A stretch of 64,000 nucleotides of DNA from Flavobacterium sp. RSP15 (GTDB lineage Bacteria > Bacteroidota > Bacteroidia > Flavobacteriales > Flavobacteriaceae), in contig NZ_RYDL01000008.1 in NCBI RefSeq assembly GCF_003968755.1, positions 1 through 64,000 on the forward strand, given 5' to 3'. The position numbers and the translations under genes are program-made. The first letter of the stretch is position 1, and each line of letters starts with the position of its first letter. Of the stretch, positions 41,691 to 50,843 are shown piece after piece. A model generated the notes under the pieces. It ran no database searches and was not told the DNA's origin. It saw nothing but the letters and a program-made list of their open reading frames with translations.

Positions 41691-42662
41691 ATGGAAAATT
41701 ATTTAGACGCAACAACAGATTTATACAGAGAAGCAGCCTTAACTCCTGATGTAGGATTGTGTTGTACAACTACCCCAATTTGGAAATTTCCTGGTTTGGA
41801 AATTCCAAAAATCATGCAGGAAATGAATTATGGCTGCGGAAGCACAATTAGCGCACAAGATTTAATAAATAACCCAAAAATACTTTATGTTGGTGTGGGT
41901 GGAGGAATGGAATTACTCCAATTTTCTTATTTTTCACGTCAAAAAGGTGGTGTCGTTGGTGTCGATGTCGTAGACGAGATGCTCGAAGCTTCAAGACAAA
42001 ATTTTATAGTAGCCGAAAAAGAAAATGACTGGTTCAAAAGCGAATTCGTAGAACTGAAAAAAGGAGATGCACTAAATCTTCCTATCGAAGATGAAACTAT
42101 TGATATTGCTGCTCAAAATTGCTTATTCAACATTTTTAAAACCGATGATTTAAGAAAAGCATTACAAGAAATGTACCGTGTTTTAAAACCTTACGGACGT
42201 TTAGTAATGAGTGATCCTACTTGTGAGCAACAAATGAATGACACTTTAAGAAACGATGCACACCTTAGAGCATTGTGTTTAAGCGGAAGTATTCCAATTG
42301 CAGAGTATATTAAAATGTTGACCGATGTAGGTTTTGGAACTATCGAAATCAGAGGCAGAAGACCTTACCGAATCTTAGATACAAAAAATTATCCTACCGA
42401 TGAATTAATCTATATTGAAAGTATCGAAGTTTGTGCTATAAAAGATCCAATGCCAGCAGATGGCCCTTGTGTTTTTACTGGAAAAGCAGCAATATATTAT
42501 GGTACTGAAAATCATTTTGATGATAAAAAAGGTCACATTCTAACGAAAAACCAACCTTTAGCAGTTTGTGATAAAACTGCGGCGGCAATTGCAGCATTAA
42601 ATAGAGATGATATTTTTATTAGTGAATCCACTTTTCATTATAACGGTGGCGGTTGTTGCTAA
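41691..42662 (+). CDS. arsM: arsenosugar biosynthesis arsenite methyltransferase ArsM
   Basis: An S-adenosylmethionine-dependent methyltransferase, 323 residues. Conserved thiols for As(III) appear in GLCCTTTP near 24 and NYGCGSTIS near 51, with others in AQNCLF and RALCLSG. The SAM fold is seen as ILYVGVGGGMELLQF near 66, VGVDVVDEML and VLKPYGRLVMSDP near 167. A C-terminal GGGCC tail ends the protein. It supplies dimethylarsenite for ArsS, and by itself could detoxify arsenite. Confidence 0.92.
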   Translation: MENYLDATTDLYREAALTPDVGLCCTTTPIWKFPGLEIPKIMQEMNYGCGSTISAQDLINNPKILYVGVGGGMELLQFSYFSRQKGGVVGVDVVDEMLEASRQNFIVAEKENDWFKSEFVELKKGDALNLPIEDETIDIAAQNCLFNIFKTDDLRKALQEMYRVLKPYGRLVMSDPTCEQQMNDTLRNDAHLRALCLSGSIPIAEYIKMLTDVGFGTIEIRGRRPYRILDTKNYPTDELIYIESIEVCAIKDPMPADGPCVFTGKAAIYYGTENHFDDKKGHILTKNQPLAVCDKTAAAIAALNRDDIFISESTFHYNGGGCC

Positions 42663-42673
42663 ATAACTATAAA

Positions 42674-43267
42674 ATGTCTTCAAAACAAGCAATAATTTTG
42701 TTTACAAAAAATCCCGAACTTGGCAAAGTCAAAACCAGACTTGCCACGACTATAGGCGATGAAAAAGCATTAGCTATTTATAAAAAATTGCTACAGCACA
42801 CCAGAGAAATTGTTACTCCGATGGAAGTGGATAAAATTTTATTTTATTCGGACACCATTATTCAAAACGATAATTGGTCTACTGCTATTTTTATGAAAAA
42901 AGTTCAGGTAGGAAATGATTTAGGCGAGAGAATGAATCATGCTTTTCAAATGGTTTTCAATCTGGGTTATGAAAGTGCCTGCATTATTGGAAGCGATTGT
43001 TATGAACTAAACACAACTATCATTGCTGAGGCTTTTGAAAGCATAAAACGCAAAAACATGGTTATCGGACCAACATTCGATGGGGGTTATTATCTGTTGG
43101 GAATGAATAAACTACATTCAAGTATTTTTAAAAATATAGAATGGAGTACAGAAACTGTTTTTGATGATACGATGAAAGAGGTTGAAAATTTGAATCTTTC
43201 CAGTCATATCCTAACCAAATTAACAGATATAGACGAAGAAAAAAATTTACCTCAACATTGGAAATAA
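42674..43267 (+). CDS. TIGR04282/DUF2064 family glycosyltransferase
   Basis: A 197-residue nucleotidyl/glycosyl transferase-like protein of the family tied to arsenosugar clusters. Seen: IILFTKNPELGKVKTRLATT near the start (nucleotide-binding loop), GNDLGERMNHAFQ, IIGSDCYELNT near 115 and IGPTFDGGYYLLGM near 138, the usual DUF2064 signatures. ATG 42674 is preferred over 42653, which lies within arsM. Its exact sugar or nucleotide role has not been shown. Confidence 0.85.
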   Translation: MSSKQAIILFTKNPELGKVKTRLATTIGDEKALAIYKKLLQHTREIVTPMEVDKILFYSDTIIQNDNWSTAIFMKKVQVGNDLGERMNHAFQMVFNLGYESACIIGSDCYELNTTIIAEAFESIKRKNMVIGPTFDGGYYLLGMNKLHSSIFKNIEWSTETVFDDTMKEVENLNLSSHILTKLTDIDEEKNLPQHWK

Positions 43268-43273
43268 AAGAAT

Positions 43274-44212
43274 TTGTATAATTTTTTTAAAATATGGGCG
43301 CGATTGGCACTGTTTTTTTATTCTAGAAAAACTGTTGCAAATTTTGCATTAATTTTAAATTTAAATCAACCCAAAATTCTCGCTTCCAATCATCCAAATT
43401 CTTTTTTTGATGCAATTGTAATAGCGGTTCATTATCCAAAACCCATTTATTTTCTAGCGCGTGGTGATGCTTTTAATAAGCCGTTAATTAAAAAATTTCT
43501 GAATGCTTTACATCTGATTCCAATTTACAGACTAAGTGAAGGAAAAGAAAATCTTTCTAAAAACGACAGTACTTTTGAGCGTTGTTTGAAATTACTAAAA
43601 AGTAACGAACATATTTTGATTTTCCCTGAAGGCGTTTGTGTAAACGAATGGAATTTGCGGAGTTTAAAAAAAGGAACTGCACGCCTGGCATTTATGGCTT
43701 TGCATCAAAAAATAAATAATCTTATTGTTCAGCCCATAAATTTGAATTATTCCTCTTTTTATAAAGTTCCGAAAGAAATCATTATTAATTTTAACGAACC
43801 AATAACAGTATCAAATTTATCAAATCATGCAGAAAATGTATTTTATAGAATTTTTAATCAAGAATTAAAAGAAGGAATTACACGAAAAATGCTGATTAAA
43901 TCTGATTTACAATACTTCGATTTATTCCCAAAAAAAGAAAATTATTTAAGAAAAATACTGTTATTTATTCCTGCTATTTTAGGATTTATAAGTCAATATT
44001 GGATTTATTTCTTTTTGAAAAAATGGGTCATAAAAAAAACCAAAAATTCCGTGTTTTATGATTCGGTGCTTTTTGGTTTATTAATGTTCTCTTATCCCGT
44101 AATAATTATTGTAATGGCAACATTCGTAGGAATCTTTTTTAATTTCAAACTCGGACTTTCAATGTTGATTTTACTTCCATTTACCGCTTGGTGTTGCAAA
44201 GAAATAAAATAG
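43274..44212 (+). CDS. PlsC-like lysophospholipid acyltransferase family protein
   Basis: A 312-residue membrane acyltransferase. The acyltransferase block has SNHPNSFFDAIVIAVHYP near 36-53 (Bacteroidetes variant of HX4D), YFLARGDAF, LHLIPIYRLSEG and LIFPEGVCVNEW near 118. Three hydrophobic helices at about 223-310 (IPAILGFISQYWIYFF, VIIIVMATFVGIFF, LSMLILLPFTAWC) anchor it. Only TTG 43274 is usable as start, 6 bp after the glycosyltransferase. It lies in one run with ArsS/ArsM, so an arsenosugar acylation role is plausible. Confidence 0.85.
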   Translation: MYNFFKIWARLALFFYSRKTVANFALILNLNQPKILASNHPNSFFDAIVIAVHYPKPIYFLARGDAFNKPLIKKFLNALHLIPIYRLSEGKENLSKNDSTFERCLKLLKSNEHILIFPEGVCVNEWNLRSLKKGTARLAFMALHQKINNLIVQPINLNYSSFYKVPKEIIINFNEPITVSNLSNHAENVFYRIFNQELKEGITRKMLIKSDLQYFDLFPKKENYLRKILLFIPAILGFISQYWIYFFLKKWVIKKTKNSVFYDSVLFGLLMFSYPVIIIVMATFVGIFFNFKLGLSMLILLPFTAWCCKEIK

Positions 44213-44216
44213 ACAA

Positions 44217-45245
44217 CTATTTCACTTTGCTTAAAGCCAACATTTTTATCATCCAATTGGGTAATGGTTTTTCAAAATCACGCTTTCTTAAATCCAAAAA
44301 CCAGCCAATTTTCTTAAAAATAGGCACTTTATGGGTTTCTACTAATTCAATTAATGTTCCGTCTGGATCTTCAATATAGCAAAATCGCCCTGAAGCACTA
44401 TCCATTTCGAATGTATTATTGCTGTCAACAGTGAAATTATAGTTGTTTTTATCGGAATGTAATTTTAAAGATTTCATATCTAAAACATCTAGGCACAAGT
44501 GTATAAAACCACAATCACCCCAATATTTATTCTCGTATATTTTCTTTGGAGTTTTGTTTAAAATTTGAATTAATTCAATTTCAACCGAACCCAACAGCTT
44601 ATTAAAAGCACCTTTACCAGTGGCTTTTTTAAACAATCCTACTTTTCTATATAAATTTCCGTCAGCTTCAGTACTTTCATTATCATATAAAATTTCATTG
44701 ACACCTAAAATTTCTTTATAAAAATGCAATGATTTTTCCATGTCACTCACACCAATAACGGCACCACAAACACCACCAGTATCATGTTTACCGTTTTGAA
44801 ACCACTCAGAGGAAAAAACAATATTAAAGTTATTTCCGTATTGATCTTTTACCCAAAATTGAGATGAATTACTGTTTTTAGTTATCGCTGACACTTGAAT
44901 TCCAGAAACATTAGAAAGCCTGTTGTATGATTTTTTTATATCTAATGATTTGATTTTAGGACTATAAATCCCAAGATCACCAAGATTAACTTCATTAGTA
45001 GCAATAGGAGTTCTGTCAAGAAATTGCCAAATCTCAAAACCGCCTCCTCCTTGCAGATTCATGGTCAGAATAGCTCTTCGTTCGTGAATTTTATTACCTG
45101 TGTATTGCGACATTAATTTGGCCTGCGCTACGTCATCAAAAATTAACACATCAAGACCAAATATGCTTTTATAAACATTCATAGCTTCTTGAGCATTTTT
45201 TACTCCAATCCCAATTTGTTGAATTCCAGATAAATAATTATGCAT
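44217..45245 (-). CDS. two-domain VOC family protein
   Basis: A 342-residue protein with four VOC (glyoxalase/dioxygenase) modules. The opening LSGIQQIGIGVKNAQEAMNV lacks the usual metal His. The second half keeps likely ligands: SVEIELIQIL, CGFIHLCLDVLD near 252 (His), and EDPDGTLIELVETH near 305 (Glu). This favours one working metal site. Substrate unknown. Its stop abuts that of the acyltransferase convergently; the start abuts the SDR stop, giving a GT-SDR-VOC operon. Confidence 0.78.
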   Translation of the reverse strand: MHNYLSGIQQIGIGVKNAQEAMNVYKSIFGLDVLIFDDVAQAKLMSQYTGNKIHERRAILTMNLQGGGGFEIWQFLDRTPIATNEVNLGDLGIYSPKIKSLDIKKSYNRLSNVSGIQVSAITKNSNSSQFWVKDQYGNNFNIVFSSEWFQNGKHDTGGVCGAVIGVSDMEKSLHFYKEILGVNEILYDNESTEADGNLYRKVGLFKKATGKGAFNKLLGSVEIELIQILNKTPKKIYENKYWGDCGFIHLCLDVLDMKSLKLHSDKNNYNFTVDSNNTFEMDSASGRFCYIEDPDGTLIELVETHKVPIFKKIGWFLDLRKRDFEKPLPNWMIKMLALSKVK

Positions 45246-46052
45246 TTAAGATGTCTTGTTTTTAATACCTTTTAGGTAAGCTATTTTATAATATATCGAA
45301 GGCAAGAACCACCAAAACCAAAATAATAAGCGTTCTACTTTTGCAATAATAATGTTTTTTTTGTTCGATTGGATTCCCGAAATAATTTTTTTTGCACAAA
45401 TTCTTACATCAATTCCTACTTCATTAATATCATCCGTTTTGCCATATTGATTTCCGTTTCCTAGCAAAGCATTTTTCGAAATATCAGTATCAATTCTTCC
45501 TGGATATACGATAGAAATACTAATATTGGTTTTATATAATTCGCATTGCATAGTTTCAAAATACCCTTTCAATGCATGTTTTGAAGCTGCGTAACCTGAT
45601 CGCAACGGAAAACCCATTAGTCCGGCAAGACTACTGATTACTGTTATATTCCCTGAATTTACTTTTTTAAAATGAGGTAAAATTGCCTGAGTCAATAATA
45701 TAGGTGCAAAAAAATTGAGTTCCATCAACTTTCTGTTCACTTCAATCGATGTTTCATCAGATAATGCTCTTTGACTGATTCCTGCACATTGAATAATAAC
45801 ATCAATCTTACCTTCTAATGCTATCGCCTGATTAACGAGTTCCGGAATTGCATCAACATTCATTAAATCACAAGACAATATATGACAAACTGAATTGTGT
45901 TTTTTTAAGACTAAAGCCAATTCTTTTAATAGATTTTCATTAGATGAAGTAAGAATTAAGATCGCTTCTTGTTTAGATAATTGTACAGCCAATTCTCTGC
46001 CAATGCCAGAAGATGCGCCTGTTATCCAAACAACTTTGTTTTTAAAATGCAT
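45246..46052 (-). CDS. short-chain dehydrogenase/reductase
   Basis: A 268-residue NAD(P)-dependent SDR. Seen: VVWITGASSGIGRELAVQLS (cofactor loop TGxxxGIG), CDLMN, ISSLAG with the catalytic Ser, and YAASKHALKGY near 153 supplying Tyr and Lys. A hydrophobic-basic C-terminus (LLFWFWWFLPSIYYKIAYLK) suggests membrane contact, as in SDRs acting on lipids or glycolipids. It overlaps the upstream glycosyltransferase by 11 bp and adjoins the VOC gene. Confidence 0.88.
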   Translation of the reverse strand: MHFKNKVVWITGASSGIGRELAVQLSKQEAILILTSSNENLLKELALVLKKHNSVCHILSCDLMNVDAIPELVNQAIALEGKIDVIIQCAGISQRALSDETSIEVNRKLMELNFFAPILLTQAILPHFKKVNSGNITVISSLAGLMGFPLRSGYAASKHALKGYFETMQCELYKTNISISIVYPGRIDTDISKNALLGNGNQYGKTDDINEVGIDVRICAKKIISGIQSNKKNIIIAKVERLLFWFWWFLPSIYYKIAYLKGIKNKTS

Positions 46053-46746
46053 TCTTTCTGTAATTAAGCATTTGCTTATAAGTAGTAATCATGTCGCTTT
46101 GCGAAGCTCCTTTTTTGTACATATTTACCACTTTCAAATTGGCTAGCTGAACAGTTAACCAAGAATTCTCATCATACTTTCGGGCAGAAATAAGTGTTGT
46201 TTTTGAAATTAGTTTGAATTTCCCTGCGTTCCAGATGCGTTCTAGGAAATCATAATCTTCCATAATTAGCATTTCTTCTTTGTAATTACCGACTTTTTTC
46301 CACAATGACTTAGTAATGAAAATAGTTTGGTCGCCACCACGAAAAAAAAGATAATTGAAACGTGTAAAAAAAGCATTGATTTTTAGAATAAATCTATTGC
46401 TGTCAAAACGAGTCAGGAAACTCCCGCAATCAAAACCGTTTTCAATGGCCTTTTGGATGTCATTTTGAAAAGTCGGTGTCGGTAAACTATCGGCGTGTAC
46501 AAAATAAAACACACCGCCTTTTGCTTGTTTTACTGCATGATTCATTTGTCCTGCTCTACCTTTTACTGGAGAAACCAAAACCTTAACGCCTAACTCTATT
46601 GCAATTTGACAAGTATTATCAGAACTTACTGCATCGCTGACAATAATTTCGAAGGAATCTGATTTTAAATATTTTAGTAAATGAGAAATAGTAATCCCAA
46701 TATTTGCTTCTTCATTATAAGTGGGCATAATAATGCTTAAAAACAT
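46042..46746 (-). CDS. TIGR04283 family GT2 glycosyltransferase
   Basis: A 234-residue GT-A fold family 2 enzyme. Seen: LSIIMPTYNEEANIGITISH near the start, IIVSDAVSSDNTCQIA near 34 (D-x-S/D nucleotide site), VKGRAGQMNHAVKQAKG and FYFVHADSLPTP near 80 (DxD-like), GGDQTIFITKSLW, and LIMEDYDFLERI near 163. The family is defined by co-occurrence with ArsS/ArsM. It is first in the leftward GT-SDR-VOC series and overlaps the SDR. Confidence 0.87.
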   Translation of the reverse strand: MFLSIIMPTYNEEANIGITISHLLKYLKSDSFEIIVSDAVSSDNTCQIAIELGVKVLVSPVKGRAGQMNHAVKQAKGGVFYFVHADSLPTPTFQNDIQKAIENGFDCGSFLTRFDSNRFILKINAFFTRFNYLFFRGGDQTIFITKSLWKKVGNYKEEMLIMEDYDFLERIWNAGKFKLISKTTLISARKYDENSWLTVQLANLKVVNMYKKGASQSDMITTYKQMLNYRKNAF

Positions 46747-46781
46747 AGTGTTCGTTTTAGAATTTAATAACTTTGGAATAT

Positions 46782-48977
46782 TTAATTCGCCACTTCGCTG
46801 ATGAATTTTATACGCATCAGACGCAATTCACAAAGATCATATTCGCCGTCAAATTCCTTGAGTGCTGCTTCAATATTATCCGATTCGGATTCCATGAAAT
46901 ACTCGTGAATTTCTTCTTGTTGTTCATCGTCAAGCATGTCGTCAATCCAGTATTTTATATTCAGCTTGGTACCAGAATACACAATTTGTTCCATTTCTTT
47001 TATTAAAACATCCATTTTAATTCCTTTAGCGGAAGCAATATCATCGAGCGATAATTTTCTGTCAATATTCTGAATGATATAGAGTTTGTTTACTGAATTG
47101 ACTCCTGTTGATTTTACGACAAGATCTTCCGGACGCGTAATGTCATTTTCTGCAACATAGCGGCTGATTAATTCTAGAAATTCTTTTCCATATTTTTTGG
47201 CTTTTCCTTCCCCAACCCCATGAATATTAATCAGTTCCTCTTGAGAAACTGGATATTTCAAAGCCATATCTTCTAGTGATGGATCCTGAAAAACTACAAA
47301 TGGGGGAACGCCAACTTTTTTAGCTACTTTTTTACGCAAATCTCGCAACATTCCCATCAAAATTTCATCTGCAACTCCGGTAGATTTTGATGCGGTTACA
47401 ATAGCCTCATCGAATGATTCGTTGTATTGATGATCTTCCGACATCATAAAGGATTTTGGTTTTTTTATAAAATCCAGTCCTTTATCGGTAATTTTGACAA
47501 TGCCATAGGTTTCTATATCTTTTGATAAATAGCCCGCTACCAAAACTTGTCGCAACAAGGCCATCCAATATTTTTCATCCTGTTTTGAACCACATCCAAA
47601 AAAAGACTGCGCATCCGTTCTATGTGCCTTGATCACTGCGTTGACGCGACCGATCAAGGTAAAAACAACTTCTTTTGATTTGTATAAATGTTTGGTATCT
47701 CGTACCACTTCCAGCAGCTGCACTACTTCAGCTTTGGCCTCTGTTTTTGTTTTTGGGTTTCTGACATTGTCATCCATATCCGCTCCTTCGCCTGTGACAT
47801 CGTCAAATTCTTCTCCAAAGTAATGCAACAGAAACTTTCTTCTGGACATCGAAGTTTCGGCGTAAGCCACAACCTCCTGTAATAAAGCAGATCCAATTTC
47901 CTGTTCTGCAACGGGTTTACCAGACATGAATTTTTCTAATTTCTCGACGTCTTTATAAGAGTAATACGCCAAGCAGTGCCCTTCACCGCCATCTCGACCG
48001 GCACGTCCTGTTTCCTGATAGTAGCTTTCTAATGATTTAGGAATATCATGGTGAATTACAAAACGCACATCTGGCTTGTCTATTCCCATCCCAAAAGCGA
48101 TGGTGGCCACTACGACATCTACATCCTCCATAAGGAACATGTCCTGATGTTTGGCACGGGTTTTAGCATCTAATCCCGCATGATATGGCACGGCACTTAT
48201 CCCGTTGACTTGCAACACCTCGGCAATAGCCTCTACTTTTTTACGGCTCAGGCAATAAATAATACCCGATTTGCCTTTATGTTGTTTGATGAACCGAATA
48301 ATATCCGATTCAATATTTTTTGTTTTAGTACGTACTTCATAATACAAATTGGGTCTATTGAAGGATGCCTTAAAAGTGGTAGCATCACACATATCCAAGT
48401 TTTTGAGGATGTCTTCCTGTACTTTAGGAGTAGCAGTAGCAGTTAGTCCTATAATAGATAAATCACCCAGTTGTTTTATGATGTGTTTCAGGTTCCGATA
48501 TTCCGGTCTAAAATCATGTCCCCACTCTGAGATACAATGAGCCTCATCTATGGCTACGAAAGAAATGCGAACGGTTTTTAGAAAATTGACATATTCTTCC
48601 TTTGTCAACGATTCCGGCGCAACGTACAAAAGCTTAGTCAATCCAGAGGTAATATCCTTTTTTACTTGCGCAATTTCAGTTTTGGTCAGGGAGGAATTTA
48701 AAACATGAGCAATCCCGTTTTCTGAGGATAAACTTCGAATGGCATCAACTTGATTTTTCATCAAAGCGATTAAAGGCGATACTACTATTGCAGTTCCTTC
48801 CTGAATTAAAGCGGGCAGCTGGTAGCATAGTGATTTACCCCCACCAGTTGGCATTATCACAAAAGTGTTCTGCTTATTCAACAGACTTTTTATGACTTGT
48901 TCTTGCAATCCCTTAAATTGGCTGAAGCCAAAATATTTCTTTAATTCTTTGTGTATTTCAATTTCGTTTGAATTCAT
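46782..48977 (-). CDS. recQ: ATP-dependent DNA helicase RecQ
   Basis: A 3'-5' helicase of 731 residues for recombination and fork repair. Motifs: the opening FGFSQFKGLQEQVI, Walker A MPTGGGKSLCYQLP near 42, DEAHCISEWGHDFRPEYR near 138, SGIIYCLSRKKVE, FGMGIDKPDVRFV and QETGRAGRDG near 322. After a winged-helix/RQC part, an HRDC domain (about 515-595) carries PPFVVFQDPSLEDMA and GVGEGKAKKYG. It is divergent from kdsD. Confidence 0.95.
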   Translation of the reverse strand: MNSNEIEIHKELKKYFGFSQFKGLQEQVIKSLLNKQNTFVIMPTGGGKSLCYQLPALIQEGTAIVVSPLIALMKNQVDAIRSLSSENGIAHVLNSSLTKTEIAQVKKDITSGLTKLLYVAPESLTKEEYVNFLKTVRISFVAIDEAHCISEWGHDFRPEYRNLKHIIKQLGDLSIIGLTATATPKVQEDILKNLDMCDATTFKASFNRPNLYYEVRTKTKNIESDIIRFIKQHKGKSGIIYCLSRKKVEAIAEVLQVNGISAVPYHAGLDAKTRAKHQDMFLMEDVDVVVATIAFGMGIDKPDVRFVIHHDIPKSLESYYQETGRAGRDGGEGHCLAYYSYKDVEKLEKFMSGKPVAEQEIGSALLQEVVAYAETSMSRRKFLLHYFGEEFDDVTGEGADMDDNVRNPKTKTEAKAEVVQLLEVVRDTKHLYKSKEVVFTLIGRVNAVIKAHRTDAQSFFGCGSKQDEKYWMALLRQVLVAGYLSKDIETYGIVKITDKGLDFIKKPKSFMMSEDHQYNESFDEAIVTASKSTGVADEILMGMLRDLRKKVAKKVGVPPFVVFQDPSLEDMALKYPVSQEELINIHGVGEGKAKKYGKEFLELISRYVAENDITRPEDLVVKSTGVNSVNKLYIIQNIDRKLSLDDIASAKGIKMDVLIKEMEQIVYSGTKLNIKYWIDDMLDDEQQEEIHEYFMESESDNIEAALKEFDGEYDLCELRLMRIKFISEVAN

Positions 48978-49000
48978 TCTTTATTATGTGGTATTTTGTA

Positions 49001-49008
49001 TAAATTTG
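49001..49008 (+). promoter_or_regulatory. -7 promoter element of kdsD
   Basis: TAAATTTG fits TAnnTTTG, 54 bp before the TTG start of kdsD. Confidence 0.4.
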
Positions 49009-49062
49009 CATCATCTAAAGGTACAAATTTCTTTTACACACACAAATTTTAATTATTCAGTT

Positions 49063-50028
49063 TTGATAACTACAGAAAATATATTGGCAAGTGCCAGAAA
49101 AACTATTTTATCGGAAAGCCAATCCATTGCAAAACTCGCTGATTTTCTGGATGAAAACTTTATTAGTGCCACACAAAGCATCTATAATACTGCCGGAAGA
49201 CTAGTAGTAACAGGGATAGGAAAAAGCGCTATTATTGCCCAAAAAATGGTGGCTACTTTTAACTCTACCGGAACTCCGTCGTTGTTTCTTCATGCCTCCG
49301 AAGCCATTCATGGTGACTTAGGAATGATTAAAAACGATGATGTAATCATTTGCATTTCTAAAAGCGGCAACAGTCCGGAGATAAAAGTACTGGTTCCGCT
49401 ATTGAAACGTTTTGGCAATACGCTGATTGCCATTACTGGAAATACGTTCTCTTTTCTTGCCAAAGGATCTGATTTTGTATTGAATACTACCGTCACCTCC
49501 GAAGCTTGTCCAAACAATCTTGCCCCTACAAACAGCACTACCGCACAACTTGTCATGGGAGATGCACTTGCGGTTTGCCTGATGGAAATGCGCGATTTCA
49601 AACCGGAAGATTTTGCGGTCTACCATCCTGGGGGCGCATTAGGAAAAAAATTATTGCTCAAAGTGAAAGATATGTTAGAGCACAGTCTCAAACCAATGGT
49701 TACTCCGGACGCTTCAATCAAAAAAGTTATTTTCGAAATTTCAGAAAAGCGCCTTGGTGTCACTGCAGTTGTAGATCAGCATAAGGTAATCGGAATCATT
49801 ACGGACGGAGATATAAGAAGAATGCTCAATGAACGAGATAATTTCACTGATTTAACCGCAAAAGATATTATGACAAAAAACCCAAAAATGACTTCTTCGG
49901 AAGCGATGGTAGTTGAGGCATTCAACATAATGGAAGATTTTTCTATCACCCAATTAGTGGTGGTTGATCATGGCGAATACAAAGGAGTCTTACATATACA
50001 CGACATTTTAAAAGAAGGAATACTATAA
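49063..50028 (+). CDS. kdsD: arabinose-5-phosphate isomerase (KpsF/GutQ/KdsD)
   Basis: Makes arabinose-5-phosphate from ribulose-5-phosphate for Kdo and LPS. From TTG 49063 it is 321 residues, the normal length; earlier in-frame codons overlap recQ and look non-coding. The SIS domain (about 35-170) has GRLVVTGIGKSAIIAQKMVA, HASEAIHGDLGMI and ISKSGNSPEIKVL, then YHPGGALGKKL near 187. Two CBS domains fill about 205-321 (IGIITDGDIRRML; GVLHIHDIL). tatC overlaps its stop, forming kdsD-tatC-CMD, with lptB next. Confidence 0.92.
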   Translation: MITTENILASARKTILSESQSIAKLADFLDENFISATQSIYNTAGRLVVTGIGKSAIIAQKMVATFNSTGTPSLFLHASEAIHGDLGMIKNDDVIICISKSGNSPEIKVLVPLLKRFGNTLIAITGNTFSFLAKGSDFVLNTTVTSEACPNNLAPTNSTTAQLVMGDALAVCLMEMRDFKPEDFAVYHPGGALGKKLLLKVKDMLEHSLKPMVTPDASIKKVIFEISEKRLGVTAVVDQHKVIGIITDGDIRRMLNERDNFTDLTAKDIMTKNPKMTSSEAMVVEAFNIMEDFSITQLVVVDHGEYKGVLHIHDILKEGIL

Positions 50029-50843
50029 TGGCAAAGAAAAATTTAAACGAAATGTCCTTTTTAGATCATCTTGAAGAATTAAGATGGTTATTAGTTCGAA
50101 GCACTGTAGCTATATTAATCCTGGCCACTGTTACGTTTTTTATCAGTGACTATATTTTTGACGTTATCATCTTTGGACCAACCAATCCAAATTTTATTAC
50201 CTACCGTGCTTTTTGTGATTTATCACATTATTTGGGTTTTGCTGATAGTATTTGCGTAACCGAAATGGCTTTTATCATTCAAAACACCAATATGGAAGGG
50301 CAGATCAATGTATTGATCTGGACCTGTATCACTGCCGGTTTTATATTGGGATTTCCTTTTGTATTATGGGAAATCTGGAAATTTATAAGCCCAGCATTGT
50401 ATGAAACCGAAAAAAAACACGCAAAGCTTTTTGTGATCACCTCCTCCTTGCTCTTTTTCATGGGTGTCCTTTTTGGTTATTTCGTAATTGTCCCCATGTC
50501 GATGAACTTTTTTGCTACATTTACCATAAGTGATGTAGTAAAAAATCAGTTTAGCGTTGATTCCTACATTGGGATGGTAAAAACCAGTGTTATCGCTTGC
50601 GGATTATTTTTTGAATTACCAATAATTATCTATTTCCTGACTAAATTAGGCTTGGTAACCCCTGAATTTTTAAGGAAATATTGGAAATATGCCGTAGTCA
50701 TCATCCTTATAGTAGCGGCAATTGTAACACCTCCGGATGTGGTGAGTCAAATAATTGTAACCATCCCGATGTTGTTAATCTATGAAGCAAGTATCTTAAT
50801 ATCGAAAATAGTTGTAAAAAATCAAAAAAAAGTAAATGGCTGA
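50028..50843 (+). CDS. tatC: Sec-independent translocase subunit TatC
   Basis: The core membrane receptor of the twin-arginine pathway, 271 residues, six hydrophobic helices. Conserved stretches: MSFLDHLEELRWLL at the cytosolic N-terminus, GFPFVLWEIWKFISPALYETEKKHA near 108-132, FELPIIIYFLTKLGLV near 188, and VIILIVAAIVTPPDVVSQ. It overlaps the kdsD stop by one base (TAATG). Relevant to the detached Tat signal near 1.9 kb. Confidence 0.95.
   Translation: MAKKNLNEMSFLDHLEELRWLLVRSTVAILILATVTFFISDYIFDVIIFGPTNPNFITYRAFCDLSHYLGFADSICVTEMAFIIQNTNMEGQINVLIWTCITAGFILGFPFVLWEIWKFISPALYETEKKHAKLFVITSSLLFFMGVLFGYFVIVPMSMNFFATFTISDVVKNQFSVDSYIGMVKTSVIACGLFFELPIIIYFLTKLGLVTPEFLRKYWKYAVVIILIVAAIVTPPDVVSQIIVTIPMLLIYEASILISKIVVKNQKKVNG

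Noticed and set aside
44217-45245. Calling the VOC protein ArsI
   Set aside because: Length is twice that of ArsI, the first-half metal His is absent and the characteristic vicinal Cys pair is not seen.
48865-49062. N-terminal extension of kdsD from 48865
   Set aside because: It overlaps recQ, reads as low-complexity hydrophobic sequence and would exceed the family length; TTG 49063 gives exactly the usual 321 residues.
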